Shown here piece after piece: positions 7,981-19,040 of a stretch of DNA of 53,589 nucleotides. The notes beneath the pieces were generated by a model. It did not search any database, had not been told where the DNA came from, and was given only the letters and a program-made list of their open reading frames with translations. The stretch's first letter is position 1; each line of letters starts with the position of its first letter. This DNA comes from Bryobacteraceae bacterium. Its GTDB lineage: Bacteria; Acidobacteriota; Terriglobia; Bryobacterales; Bryobacteraceae. The position numbers were made by a program, and so were the translations under genes. The stretch spans positions 1-53,589 of the forward strand of contig JAPWUP010000006.1 of assembly GCA_028275505.1 (NCBI GenBank). Direction: 5' to 3'.

Positions 7981-8087
7981 ATGCTCACGCCGTCCACTTC
8001 GCCTTCCCAGATCATCTGCGGTTCATCTTGCGAGATGGCGAGGGCTGTCGTCGCCAACAATAGCCCGATGCCAACCCAGACCACCAT
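7839..8087 (-). pseudogene. truncated 5' remnant of a homologue of the three-repeat secreted protein
   Basis: The first 36 codons (8087 down to 7980) match the gene at 1765-2784 with five amino-acid changes ('GIGLLLATTALAISQDEPQ' against 'GIGLLLATTAFAISQGEPQ'). They keep the ribosome site, then run into unrelated sequence and an out-of-context frame to 7839. The reading frame stays open only by chance. It is the right-hand broken partner of the divergent pair split by the island. Confidence 0.8.
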
Positions 8088-8241
8088 GCCGGTCTCCTGT
8101 GCGCTCTCTTGCCGGACGCCAACTCAGCTAATATAGCCGCAACCGGAGATGGCCATGCGAAGCTCCTTGGTGCTCTTGCTGCTCTCACCTCTTTTGGCCG
8201 CCCAGCCGCAAAAGACCGTACCCGCAATCAACGACGTTGAA
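7981..8241. repeat. right copy of ~260-bp direct repeat flanking the defence island
   Basis: Same orientation as the copy at 2678-2935. The central 61-nt intergenic segment (8088-8148) is nearly identical (1 mismatch), while the arms on both sides are diverged. On this side the arm belonging to the three-repeat gene is truncated and the arm belonging to the 993-aa gene continues into the intact gene. Confidence 0.9.
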
Positions 8242-11130
8242 GCCTGGCAGCAAGTGGGCCAGCAGCCGTACGAGATGACCTGGACCCAGCGTCAGGAGCA
8301 TCCCAAGACTCTGGTGGACTTCGAAGACCTGACGGGCTGGACCCTCGAGCTTTACGACGGCGCCGAGGGCGAGCTGCGCCGCAGCCGCGAACAACAGATG
8401 TGGGGTATGTATGTGGCAAAGTTCTGGTACCGGGGCACGGCCTCCGGTAGCCGCATTGTCGCACGTCCCCCCAAACCCGTTCCTATCCCCGAGCGATTCG
8501 ATTCCATCGAGCTTTGGGGATACGGGAACCGGTGGGCCTGGGTGCGCGATGAAACGACGCCGCCCGCTGTCGTCTCCGTGATCATCAACGACGCCCGTGG
8601 CCGCGAGTTCACGATCCAGCTCACCGATATCAACTGGAAGCAGTGGTGGCTGATCCACCGCCGCGTGCCCAAGGAAACCCTGGAGCAGATCGTATGGCCC
8701 GCCAGTTTTGCCGGCCTGGAAATTTCGAAAATCCGCCACACCGAGCCGCGCTATTTCTATTGCGACTCGCTCGCCTTTTACACCGAACAACTCGGGCCGC
8801 TCGAATTCAAGCCACAACCGCAAAGAAACCTCCGACCCTATCGGGGACAGATCGCGGGTCTGAACACCGGGACCGGCAAGCTTCCGTTCCCCACGCGCGA
8901 AGAGACCATCCTGCCGGAGAACTTCGAACGCGAGTTCCGGACGCGGGTGCGGCAACTCGGTCCGCGGACGTTTGAATTCGTTTACGAAGGCCGCGACGCG
9001 CGGGTGGTGTACCAGTACGCCCCTGGTACGGCGAACTTGGGTGAAATCACCGCCAGCGTAAACGGCGGCGCCCCGCTCAAACCGATGGACGGCGGCGGCG
9101 TTCGCTTTGCTGACGCCCCGGAAAAAGCTGCGCCTTCGTGTGAACTGTTGTGGGCGGCTTTGAGCGGGGAAGTCGTAGAGGCGCGGTTCCGTTGCGGCTC
9201 GCGTCTGGTCGAGTACAATCTCCAGCTCTGGCAAAAGTCGCTCGTACTCGACGTTTGGTGCGACGGCGGCGAGGCCACTGAGCTGTCCTTCGGGCGCGTC
9301 AGCGGCCTGAGCAACCCGCGCCTCATCACGATCCCTTATCTGACTTACGGAAGCTCGAATCCGCGCGTCGCCATGGCTGGTTCGCCCGACAAACCGATTT
9401 TCATTTCCGTCTGGTTCGACTGGTACCGCTCCAATGCATCCGAACCCTACTTCGCTGCGGAACCCAAGGTGACCGCCGACAGCGCCGAGATCAACGGCGG
9501 CATGCGTTACATCCCGAAAACCGACGGGCTGCGCAACAACCTCTACGAGCGCATCTTCATCACCGTATCGCCGCGGTACGAAGAAACGCTGCCCACGATC
9601 CCCAATCCGCCCTCCCTGCGACAACAAGAGGGCAAACAGGTCGTCTGGACCGTCACCGAGCCGCGATCGTTCCGCCAAGACCACGAGCGCTCGCGCCGCA
9701 TACGCTCTTACGGCCTGGACAAGATCATGCAACACAGCCATGAAGTGACCTGGCGCGACGAGGGCGACAGCTTCACCATGCGCCTGCGCGCTGCCCCGCA
9801 GAAAGGCGGTGACGCCATGCTGGCCTGGTACATTCGTGCGCAGAACGAGCTGGGTTGGCTCCAGGGCGTCTACACCAACTACACCGACTTTTCGCCCACC
9901 AACACCAACTGGAATCCGGATTTCGTCCAGCGGACCCCCGAAGGTGAATGGCGGCGCGCCTGGCCACGCAATTACGCCTTGAAGCCGGCCAAGGCGGTGG
10001 AAATGGATGAATATTACGCGCCGCGCATCAAGCAGAAGTTCGGCGTGCGCATGTCCTACACCGACGTGCACACTGCGGTAGCGCCGTGGCGTTACTGCGA
10101 TTACGATGCGCGCGTGCCCGGCGCCGGCACGTTCGCCGCCACGTTCTATGCCTACGGTCAGCTCCTGCTCAACGACCAGCGCATCTACGGACCCACGCAA
10201 TCGGAAGCCACTTACCAATGGATGTACGCCGGGCTGGAGTCGGGCAGTTACGGCTGGGTTTATACCAACGTCAACCTGCTAACCCACCCGCCCGATCCCG
10301 CTTTTAAGCTTTACAAGATCCATCCGCTCGAGGCTAGCTACGGGATGGGATACACGCATTACTATCTCGACCGTCTGGATCCCAAGTGGAAGGAATCGCC
10401 CAGGCGGCGCGACTATGTGGACTTGTTTCTGGCGACGACCATCGCCTATGGCAACCTGGGCTGGCTGGTGACGGACTGGGGCCTCGACGATCCTTTCGGA
10501 GTAGAGGTGATGACCCGGTCCTATTACATGCTCCAGCAGCTCCAGCAGCAGTACGCTTTCGTCCGTCCGCGCCGGATCGAGTATGCGGGACCAGACGGGC
10601 GCATGCTCGACCCCAGCCACGCTCACTCCACAGGGGCGATCGCCGGCTCGCGGATCCATGTCGAATACGAAAACGGTACACACGTCTGGGTGAATCGCGC
10701 TTCCCAGGGAACGTGGACGGTCCGCGACAGCGCGGGCCGCGACTTCCGGTTGCCGCCGTCGGGATGGCTGGCGTGGAATACCGCCGTCGGTCTGCTCGAG
10801 TTCTCCGCTGAGATCGAAGGACGCCGCGTGGACTACGTCCGTGCGTCTGAGTACGAGTTCCTGGACGGGCGTGGTCAGTGGACCGAATACGGGCGGCTTG
10901 GCGCCACGGGGAGCGTCGTGCGCCGGGACCGGGAGGGAGGCGTCATCGAGCTGATTGACATCTATGGCAACCAGCAGATCGCTTTCGAAGCGCCCGCGGG
11001 TCGGCTCCTCGCCTACGATGCCGAGGACAAGCTCATCGGCCCGGTTGCCACGCGTACATTGCGTCCCGGGTGGCTCGAGTTCGAACCTGCCGCGGGGGCT
11101 CGCCGGTATGTGTTCACACCGGCGCCGTGA
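8149..11130 (+). CDS. large secreted protein, possible carbohydrate-active enzyme
   Basis: A 993-aa protein with a clear signal peptide (residues 1-19, ending 'LLAAQ'). The N-terminal ~200 residues look like a jelly-roll module (W/Y-rich beta strands, 'FDSIELWGYGNRWAWVRD'). A middle beta-rich part (250-480) is followed by a putative barrel region near 560-800 with 'WYIRAQNELGWLQGVYTNY', 'GVRMSYTDVHTAVAPWRYCD' and 'QSEATYQWMYAGLESGSYGW'. Acidic residues D/E at strand ends there could be catalytic. The C-terminal ~150 residues form another beta domain. The organisation is like large glycoside hydrolases, but I cannot assign a family; this is a weak inference. It uses the divergent promoter duplicated at both ends of the island. 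The start ATG has CCGGAG directly upstream. Confidence 0.65.
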   Translation: MAMRSSLVLLLLSPLLAAQPQKTVPAINDVEAWQQVGQQPYEMTWTQRQEHPKTLVDFEDLTGWTLELYDGAEGELRRSREQQMWGMYVAKFWYRGTASGSRIVARPPKPVPIPERFDSIELWGYGNRWAWVRDETTPPAVVSVIINDARGREFTIQLTDINWKQWWLIHRRVPKETLEQIVWPASFAGLEISKIRHTEPRYFYCDSLAFYTEQLGPLEFKPQPQRNLRPYRGQIAGLNTGTGKLPFPTREETILPENFEREFRTRVRQLGPRTFEFVYEGRDARVVYQYAPGTANLGEITASVNGGAPLKPMDGGGVRFADAPEKAAPSCELLWAALSGEVVEARFRCGSRLVEYNLQLWQKSLVLDVWCDGGEATELSFGRVSGLSNPRLITIPYLTYGSSNPRVAMAGSPDKPIFISVWFDWYRSNASEPYFAAEPKVTADSAEINGGMRYIPKTDGLRNNLYERIFITVSPRYEETLPTIPNPPSLRQQEGKQVVWTVTEPRSFRQDHERSRRIRSYGLDKIMQHSHEVTWRDEGDSFTMRLRAAPQKGGDAMLAWYIRAQNELGWLQGVYTNYTDFSPTNTNWNPDFVQRTPEGEWRRAWPRNYALKPAKAVEMDEYYAPRIKQKFGVRMSYTDVHTAVAPWRYCDYDARVPGAGTFAATFYAYGQLLLNDQRIYGPTQSEATYQWMYAGLESGSYGWVYTNVNLLTHPPDPAFKLYKIHPLEASYGMGYTHYYLDRLDPKWKESPRRRDYVDLFLATTIAYGNLGWLVTDWGLDDPFGVEVMTRSYYMLQQLQQQYAFVRPRRIEYAGPDGRMLDPSHAHSTGAIAGSRIHVEYENGTHVWVNRASQGTWTVRDSAGRDFRLPPSGWLAWNTAVGLLEFSAEIEGRRVDYVRASEYEFLDGRGQWTEYGRLGATGSVVRRDREGGVIELIDIYGNQQIAFEAPAGRLLAYDAEDKLIGPVATRTLRPGWLEFEPAAGARRYVFTPAP

Positions 11131-11190
11131 AAAGATGACTCTCTCCTTTCACCAGGCCGCTCCCTCCGCTGGGACTGACGCCCGTCAACC

Positions 11191-11421
11191 CTATTCCACC
11201 GCGACTTTCGTGCCCTTGGTCTCGGTGCGCGACAATTGCGCGATGCGTTCGTCAATCAGGGAACGGATGGCTTTCAGGAACTCGATGCGCGAATTGCGCA
11301 GATGCTGCCGCGTCGGCTCGGGGAGCCGGAACATCTGCTCCACCAGCCGCTGGACCTCGCAGCAAAGGCAGGTGTGCGGGCCCGCAGCAGGGCGGGCCTC
11401 CGTTGCGGGGGCTTCGTTCAT
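11191..11421 (-). CDS. small protein with CLCC motif, coupled to the ArsA-like ATPase gene
   Basis: A 76-aa protein starting with an ATGA overlap on the upstream ATPase gene. The N-terminal ~18 residues are flexible, then 'HTCLCCEVQRL' gives a CxCC group that could bind metal or form disulfides. It is followed by a long amphipathic helix ('RLPEPTRQHLRNSRIEFLKA') ending in a charged tail. I recognise no named family. The strict coupling suggests a partner, client or chaperone of the ATPase. No membrane segment is visible, so it is not itself a tail-anchored client. Confidence 0.6.
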   Translation of the reverse strand: MNEAPATEARPAAGPHTCLCCEVQRLVEQMFRLPEPTRQHLRNSRIEFLKAIRSLIDERIAQLSRTETKGTKVAVE

Positions 11422-12614
11422 GCCTGCACCTCCTCTCTCAGTTCCACGGTAAGAACGCCGTTCTCCAGTCGGGCGCGCGCCGGCGTCAGGGCCGCCATGG
11501 ATGTCGGCAGCCCGATGTGGCGCCGCAGCGTGCCCACTTCGATCACCAGTTCATCCCCTTTCTTGAATACCCCGACTTCGCCCTTGGTCGCGAAAGGCAG
11601 AAGAACCCGGACCTCGTGAACCCCGTCCCGCTTGTAGAAGCTGTAGGGACGTTCCCGACGCCACACCGTCGCCGGATCCTCGCCCTCGGCGTACAACGCG
11701 CGCGCCAGCTCCCGGAGTCTGTCCAGCCCCAGAACTTCGTGGCGGAAGAGCGGGACCTGGCGCACAGGCACCGGCGCGAAATAGTCTTCGATCTCGCGCA
11801 GGATGGCGGCCTGCCATTGCCGCCACTCGGCGAACCAGCCGTCCCCCGCGGCCTCCGGCAACACGCGGTTGACGATCACCATGTCCACCGTCAGGCCGTG
11901 CAGCGAGAAGTACACGAAGGCGCGCTGCGTTTCGCGCAGCACCATGCGCTCGGGATTCGTCACCAGGCGCACGCTGGTAATCTCCGGATTCTCCAGCAGC
12001 TCGTCCACTCCCTCCAGCTTCTCGAAGAGCGCCTGGATGTTCGCGAAATAGCTATCCGACGGCATTTCGAAGGGGGCCACGCGGTTGGCGATCGGCCGCA
12101 CCGCCTTGAGCAGGCTCCGCTGGAAAGGAAAGATGTGCTTCATGTACCAGTCCAGCGTGGTGGGCATGGCCACGAAGCGCATGGATTCGGCGGTCGGTGC
12201 GGCGTCCAGCACCACCACGTCGTAGCGATTCTGTCGCCGGTACTGATTGATGTACATCATGGCGCTCAGTTCTTCCATGCCGGGCAGGATGGCCAGCTCC
12301 TCGGCTTCCACATCGCTGACGCCGGTGGTGCGCAGCACCGAGACGATGTAGGAGGAGATCTCCTTCCAGTGGCGTTTGATCTCTTTCTGGATGTTGACCT
12401 CCTGGATCGAGAGGCGCTCGGCGACCGGGTAAGGATCGGCCGTCTGGCCATGAAAGAGATCACCGCCCAGATCGAAAGAGTCCCCCAGACTATGGGCGGG
12501 ATCCACGCTCATGACGAGAGTGCGGTAGCCCAGCTCGGCCAGGCGCACCCCGGTGGCCGCCGCCAGGCTGGTTTTCCCCACGCCCCCCTTGCCGCTGAAC
12601 AGCAGGATTCGCAT
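11418..12614 (-). CDS. ArsA/Get3 (TRC40) family ATPase with C-terminal HSP20-like domain
   Basis: A 398-aa protein started at ATG 12614; an upstream TTG adds 19 unconserved residues. It has the deviant P-loop 'GKGGVGKTSLA' at 8-18, a switch region 'VMSVDPAHSLGDSF' and 'VVLDAAPTAESMRF'. The family includes the arsenite-pump ATPase and the Get3/TRC40 tail-anchored protein targeting factor. A single ATPase domain is followed from about residue 320 by a beta-rich module resembling the ArsA HSP20-like domain ('KGDELVIEVGTLRRHIGLP'). No arsB, arsC or arsR is near, so arsenic export is unlikely. A role in protein targeting or folding with the coupled CLCC protein is inferred. Confidence 0.85.
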   Translation of the reverse strand: MRILLFSGKGGVGKTSLAAATGVRLAELGYRTLVMSVDPAHSLGDSFDLGGDLFHGQTADPYPVAERLSIQEVNIQKEIKRHWKEISSYIVSVLRTTGVSDVEAEELAILPGMEELSAMMYINQYRRQNRYDVVVLDAAPTAESMRFVAMPTTLDWYMKHIFPFQRSLLKAVRPIANRVAPFEMPSDSYFANIQALFEKLEGVDELLENPEITSVRLVTNPERMVLRETQRAFVYFSLHGLTVDMVIVNRVLPEAAGDGWFAEWRQWQAAILREIEDYFAPVPVRQVPLFRHEVLGLDRLRELARALYAEGEDPATVWRRERPYSFYKRDGVHEVRVLLPFATKGEVGVFKKGDELVIEVGTLRRHIGLPTSMAALTPARARLENGVLTVELREEVQA

Positions 12615-12789
12615 ACCTTTATTGTACGGGCGGTTAGCCGACCTCCGTGCTCCAATTCGGGGGAAACGCAATCCGGCGGCGCGTCGTTATACTTAGTGAG
12701 CGGGGACGCAGGGACCGCCGGTCCGGCACGCGGCGTTCCCCGTGTCCCGACGCTCCAGGTCAGCAATTCCCATCAGGAGGTGAGGTCCG

Positions 12790-13110
12790 ATGCGTGCCAA
12801 GTATCTGATCGCCATCCTGTTGGTATGCGCTAGCCTGTTGCTGGCGAAGACCTACACCATCACCCTGTCGGAACCGTCCAAGGTTGCCGGCACTGAACTG
12901 AAACCCGGCAGCTACTCCCTGAAGATCGAGGGCGACAAGGCGATCTTCCTCGATCGGACGCGCAAACCGGTCGTGGAGACGCAGGTCAAGATCGAAAACG
13001 CCAACCGCAAATTCGACGCCACAGCCATTGAGTTCCGCAAGGAAAGCGGCGGCAATCGCATCCAGGCGATTTCTCTCGGCGGCAGCAAAATGAAGCTGGT
13101 GTTCGACTAG
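12790..13110 (+). CDS. small secreted beta-rich protein
   Basis: A 106-aa protein with a signal peptide (residues 1-19, 'YLIAILLVCASLLLAK') and an all-beta remainder with regular short strands ('TYTITLSEPSKVAGTELKPG'), the style of a small periplasmic beta-sandwich. Small secreted proteins of this type are common in Acidobacteriota; I know no function. The ribosome site AGGAGGTGA lies 6 nt before the ATG. It is a single-gene unit: a strong terminator follows and the upstream gene is divergent. A TATACT -10-like element lies at 12688-12693 but with no good -35. Confidence 0.7.
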   Translation: MRAKYLIAILLVCASLLLAKTYTITLSEPSKVAGTELKPGSYSLKIEGDKAIFLDRTRKPVVETQVKIENANRKFDATAIEFRKESGGNRIQAISLGGSKMKLVFD

Positions 13111-13126
13111 CTCCGCATTCCTTCCG

Positions 13127-13167
13127 GGTCCGGAGGCCGACGGCTTCGTCGCTCCGGACCTCTTTTT
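13127..13167 (+). terminator. rho-independent terminator after the small secreted protein gene
   Basis: Stem GGTCCGGAG (13127-13135) pairs with CTCCGGACC (13152-13160). An inner CGACG/CGTCG pairing closes a GCTT loop, and the hairpin is followed directly by TCTTTTT. This is the cleanest intrinsic terminator in the window. Confidence 0.9.
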
Positions 13168-13221
13168 GTGTCCGCGAACGCCCTGAGCCGGCGGCGGTAG
13201 AATGAAAGCAAGCCCCCTCTT

Positions 13222-16079
<2,858 letters not shown>

Positions 16080-16095
<16 letters not shown>

Positions 16096-17057
16096 CAAAG
16101 GGGCTGTTGGGCCTGATCGGCGTTTCGAGCTGGCTGGCCTGGGCACAATCCGCGTTGTGGCCGGACCAGTTCGGGACATTCGAGAAAGTGGCCTCGCGAC
16201 CGGTTGCCCTGAGCGACCAAGCGATCTGGGACGAGTACGGTTTCCAGCAGGCGGAAGAGGCCGACTACAAATCCGCGGCGGCCGCGTTCCGCGCCCGCGC
16301 CTATCGGCTCAGAGATCCCACTGGCGCTTTGGCGGCGTTCCAGTGGCTCCGACCGGCGAAAGCCCAGCCTTCGAAGCTCGGCTCGCTGGCCGTGGAGACT
16401 GCGGACGGAGCCATGCTGGCCTACGGGAACTACCTGTTCGACTTCCGCGGCTACAAGCCGCAACTTCCTGAGCTGGAAGCCCTTTTTGACCGCCTGCCCC
16501 GCTTGGATCAATCCGCTGTCCCGACGCTTCCCGGGTACCTGCCCACGCGCGACCTGATCGCCAACTCCGAGCGATACATTCTGGGGCCCGAATCGTTGGC
16601 GAAATTCGTGCCAGGGGTTCCCCCGTCGGTGGCCGCCTTCCACTTGGGGGCAGAAGGGCAATTCGGGCGCTACCGCAGCCCGAAGGGGGAAATGAGGCTC
16701 GCCATTTTCTCTTATCCCACCCCGCAGTTGGCCCGGGATCGTGCGGAGGCCTTCCGAGGCCTTGCGGGCACCATGGTGAAGCGGGCGGGGCCGCTGGTGG
16801 CCGTGGTGTTCTCGCCCCCCGATCCCGATGCTGCGGAAAGACTTTTGGCAGCAATAAGATACGAGGTCTCCGTGAGCCTCAGTCAGTACGTTCCCACCCG
16901 CAAGGATCTTTGGTGGGACCTGATTCTCAACATTTTCATCCTGATCGGGATCCTTTTGCTTTTCTGTGCGATAGGTGGCCTGGCCGTGGCTGGGTGGCGG
17001 GTGCGGCGCTCGGCAGGCGAGCCAATGATTATGCTCCACCTGGAGGATCGCCACTGA
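16080..17057 (+). CDS. DUF6599-like secreted/membrane-anchored protein
   Basis: A 325-aa protein with a signal peptide (1-23, '[16 protein letters not shown]') and one C-terminal membrane helix at about 277-302 ('[20 protein letters not shown]') followed by a short basic tail. The body, with '[21 protein letters not shown]' and '[20 protein letters not shown]', matches a protein type I associate with Acidobacteriota (DUF6599); the name is from memory and unverified. It overlaps the end of secA by 16 nt, so it is translated from secA mRNA. Topology would place the body in the periplasm. Function unknown; a link to envelope protein export is only suggested by position. Confidence 0.65.
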
Positions 17058-17224
17058 TCCCGCCGTTCGATTAGCTCCCTGTTTTGTGGGAGTTGGACAG
17101 GAACAGCACGCTGCAGACCGGCCTCGGCGGCGCGACCCCGGTCCCGTGATTCCCGTGACGGACCCGCCGTAAGTCACGATATTTGAATCGCTTTCCCCCG
17201 ACCGCGGACGCCCTGCATTTGCTC

Positions 17225-17253
17225 TTGATTTGAAGCCCGAGCTGGACTAAGAT
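17225..17253 (+). promoter_or_regulatory. promoter of the candidate leader RNA
   Basis: TTGATT (17225-17230) and TAAGAT (17248-17253) are separated by exactly 17 bp, close to sigma-70 consensus in an otherwise GC-rich window. It would start transcription near 17260, just before the structured segment and about 230 nt upstream of the radical SAM gene. Confidence 0.55.
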
Positions 17254-17275
17254 GCAAATCACAAACGGGTTTTGG

Positions 17276-17381
17276 CGGTTGCGTTTCCGTCGAAGCCGAT
17301 TCTCCCATTGAACGAGCCCCTATGGGGGCCGAGAATGCCTGCCTTGTTCAAGAGGTGGGCATTTCTCTTTTTGGGCAACCG
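17276..17381 (+). ncRNA. candidate structured leader RNA or small RNA with alternative hairpins
   Basis: Within the 435-nt gap 17058-17492. A closing stem CGGTTGC (17276-17282)/GCAACCG (17375-17381) encloses two structures. One is ATTCTC (17299-17304)/GAGAAT (17331-17336), holding an inner GCCCC/GGGGC hairpin. The other is AATGCC (17334-17339)/GGCATT (17358-17363), followed by a T-rich tract at 17362-17372. The last two share three bases, so they exclude each other, as antiterminator and terminator do. A third alternative is TTGAAC (17308-17313)/GTTCAA (17346-17351). I cannot match it to a known riboswitch class. From 17382 to 17492 nothing else is evident beyond a repeated ATTCTCCC at 17388-17395. 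Confidence 0.4.
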
Positions 17382-17492
17382 TTTTCCATTCTCCCGCGTC
17401 CTCTGCCTGCTGAACCTTCCCTTTTCGCCATTGAGCGGAACCGACTTGTCTGTCAGTATGAGGCTCGATTATCCTGAGATTGGCGCAGAGCC

Positions 17493-19040
17493 ATGTACGT
17501 AGACAACTCTTCGCGCAGAATTAAGACTTATCAACGTCCCCAAGTCCCCAAACTCACGGTTCGCCCACCCGGACCCCGCCACGTGCTGGAAGACGTGCTC
17601 AGCCACCCCTTGACGCGCAAGGTGTTGGGGTGGATCACAGTTCCAGGCGATGATGGGAAGTGCTTCTTCGAGCGCCTGTGCGAGAACTATGACCGCGACT
17701 GGCGCCTGGCCACCTGGCTGATTGATACTTTCTGGATCAAGCGCGCGGGCCTGGACAAAGAGTACATGAAGTTCAAGCTTTTCCATCACAGGCCCACCGT
17801 TCGCGCCCTGGCCCTGACCGCGCGAAGCATCGCGCGCTACGGTCTCACCGTGCCGCAGCGTTTCGCGGCGCCTCTCTTCGTGGTCTGGAACTTCACCCAG
17901 GCCTGTAACCTCAGTTGCGAGCACTGTTATCAAAACGCCCGCCACAAGCCCGATCCGGACGAACTCACTCTCGAGGAAAAGATTTACCTGGTGGATCAGC
18001 TCGCCGATAACTTCGTGCCCTTCCTTGCCATTGCCGGCGGCGAACCCCTGGTGCATCGCGACCTGTTTCCCGTGCTCGAACACGCCAACCGCCGCGGCAT
18101 CCATCTCACGCTGGCCACCAACGGAACGCTCCTCAAGCCCGAGACCGCGGCCCGCCTTAAGGAAGTTGGCGTCAAATACATCGAAGTTTCCATTGACAGC
18201 CTCGATCCGGAGCAGCACGACGCCTTCCGCGGCCAGAAGGGCGCCTGGCAGCGCGCTGTCCAGGGAATCAAGAACTCCGTTGCGGCGGGCATCCGCACCG
18301 GCCTGGCGACCTGCTTCACGCGCCACACCGCTCATCTGGTGGACGACATGGTGAAGTTCGCTATTGACCTCGGCTGTCAGACTTTCTCCCATTTCAACTT
18401 CATTCCGGTGGGCCGCGGCCGCGAAATTATTGACGCCGATCTTACTCCCGGCCAGCGCGAGATACTTTTGCGCCGACTTACTTATCATTTGCAGCAAGGC
18501 TATATCAACGTGATTTCCACTGCCCCCCAGTTCGGGCGTTCTTGCGTCATTTACGCCCCTCAGGACGGTATCTTCGCCACCGGACACGCTGGGCGCGGCG
18601 AGGGGCGCAAGACCATGGTCCTCTCCCGGTATATCGGCGGTTGCGGCGCGGGCCGCTGCTATTGCTCGGTGCAACCGAACGGCACGATTACGCCCTGCGT
18701 TTACATGTCTTCGGAGAAGGTCGGTAACATCCGCGAGGCCACGCTGGCGGAAATCTGGAACAACCGCCTGTTCGCAGTTCTCTCCGACCGTGAGGATCGT
18801 GGGGACCACTGTGGCGTCTGCGACTACCGTGCTTACTGCGGCGGGTGCCGCGCTCGCGCACTGGCCTACACCGGTGACGTAACTGCCGGCGATCCAGGCT
18901 GCTCCTTCAACTACCACCTCTGGAACGAGATTTGCCAGACCACGCCCGAGGCCTTCGTGATTCTCAACAACGTGGCAGCCGCAGCCGGCGCCGACGGGCG
19001 CGTGGGAGTAGCTGCCCGAGCCGCAGAGAGGGTGCAATGA
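17493..19040 (+). CDS. radical SAM/SPASM domain protein
   Basis: A 515-aa protein. The radical SAM core begins at about 128 with the CX3CX2C cluster 'CNLSCEHC' (C138, C142, C145) and the glycine-rich 'IAGGEPL' SAM motif. A C-terminal SPASM-type region holds further cysteines: 'CGAGRCYCSVQPNGTITPC' near 390-410, then 'CGVCDYRAYCGGCRARA' near 450 and a final 'GDPGC'. It generates a 5'-deoxyadenosyl radical and probably carries two extra FeS clusters. Relatives modify peptides, enzymes or heme-like cofactors; no obvious precursor peptide lies beside it. It has a ~120-residue N-terminal extension. It is preceded by a candidate regulatory RNA and coupled (ATGA) to the next gene. Confidence 0.85.
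   Translation: MYVDNSSRRIKTYQRPQVPKLTVRPPGPRHVLEDVLSHPLTRKVLGWITVPGDDGKCFFERLCENYDRDWRLATWLIDTFWIKRAGLDKEYMKFKLFHHRPTVRALALTARSIARYGLTVPQRFAAPLFVVWNFTQACNLSCEHCYQNARHKPDPDELTLEEKIYLVDQLADNFVPFLAIAGGEPLVHRDLFPVLEHANRRGIHLTLATNGTLLKPETAARLKEVGVKYIEVSIDSLDPEQHDAFRGQKGAWQRAVQGIKNSVAAGIRTGLATCFTRHTAHLVDDMVKFAIDLGCQTFSHFNFIPVGRGREIIDADLTPGQREILLRRLTYHLQQGYINVISTAPQFGRSCVIYAPQDGIFATGHAGRGEGRKTMVLSRYIGGCGAGRCYCSVQPNGTITPCVYMSSEKVGNIREATLAEIWNNRLFAVLSDREDRGDHCGVCDYRAYCGGCRARALAYTGDVTAGDPGCSFNYHLWNEICQTTPEAFVILNNVAAAAGADGRVGVAARAAERVQ

Noticed and set aside
8185-10218. 677-codon open frame on the minus strand under the 993-aa gene
   Set aside because: It mirrors the codon bias of the plus-strand gene, has no ribosome site, and its translation shows no domain; a high-GC antisense shadow.
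12652-12663. 12-mer CCAATTCGGGGG shared with the left island margin near 2979
   Set aside because: Too short, no flanking similarity; probably chance.
17085-17112. CTCCC/GGGAG hairpin after the DUF6599-like gene
   Set aside because: Short stem and no T-run, so not called a terminator.
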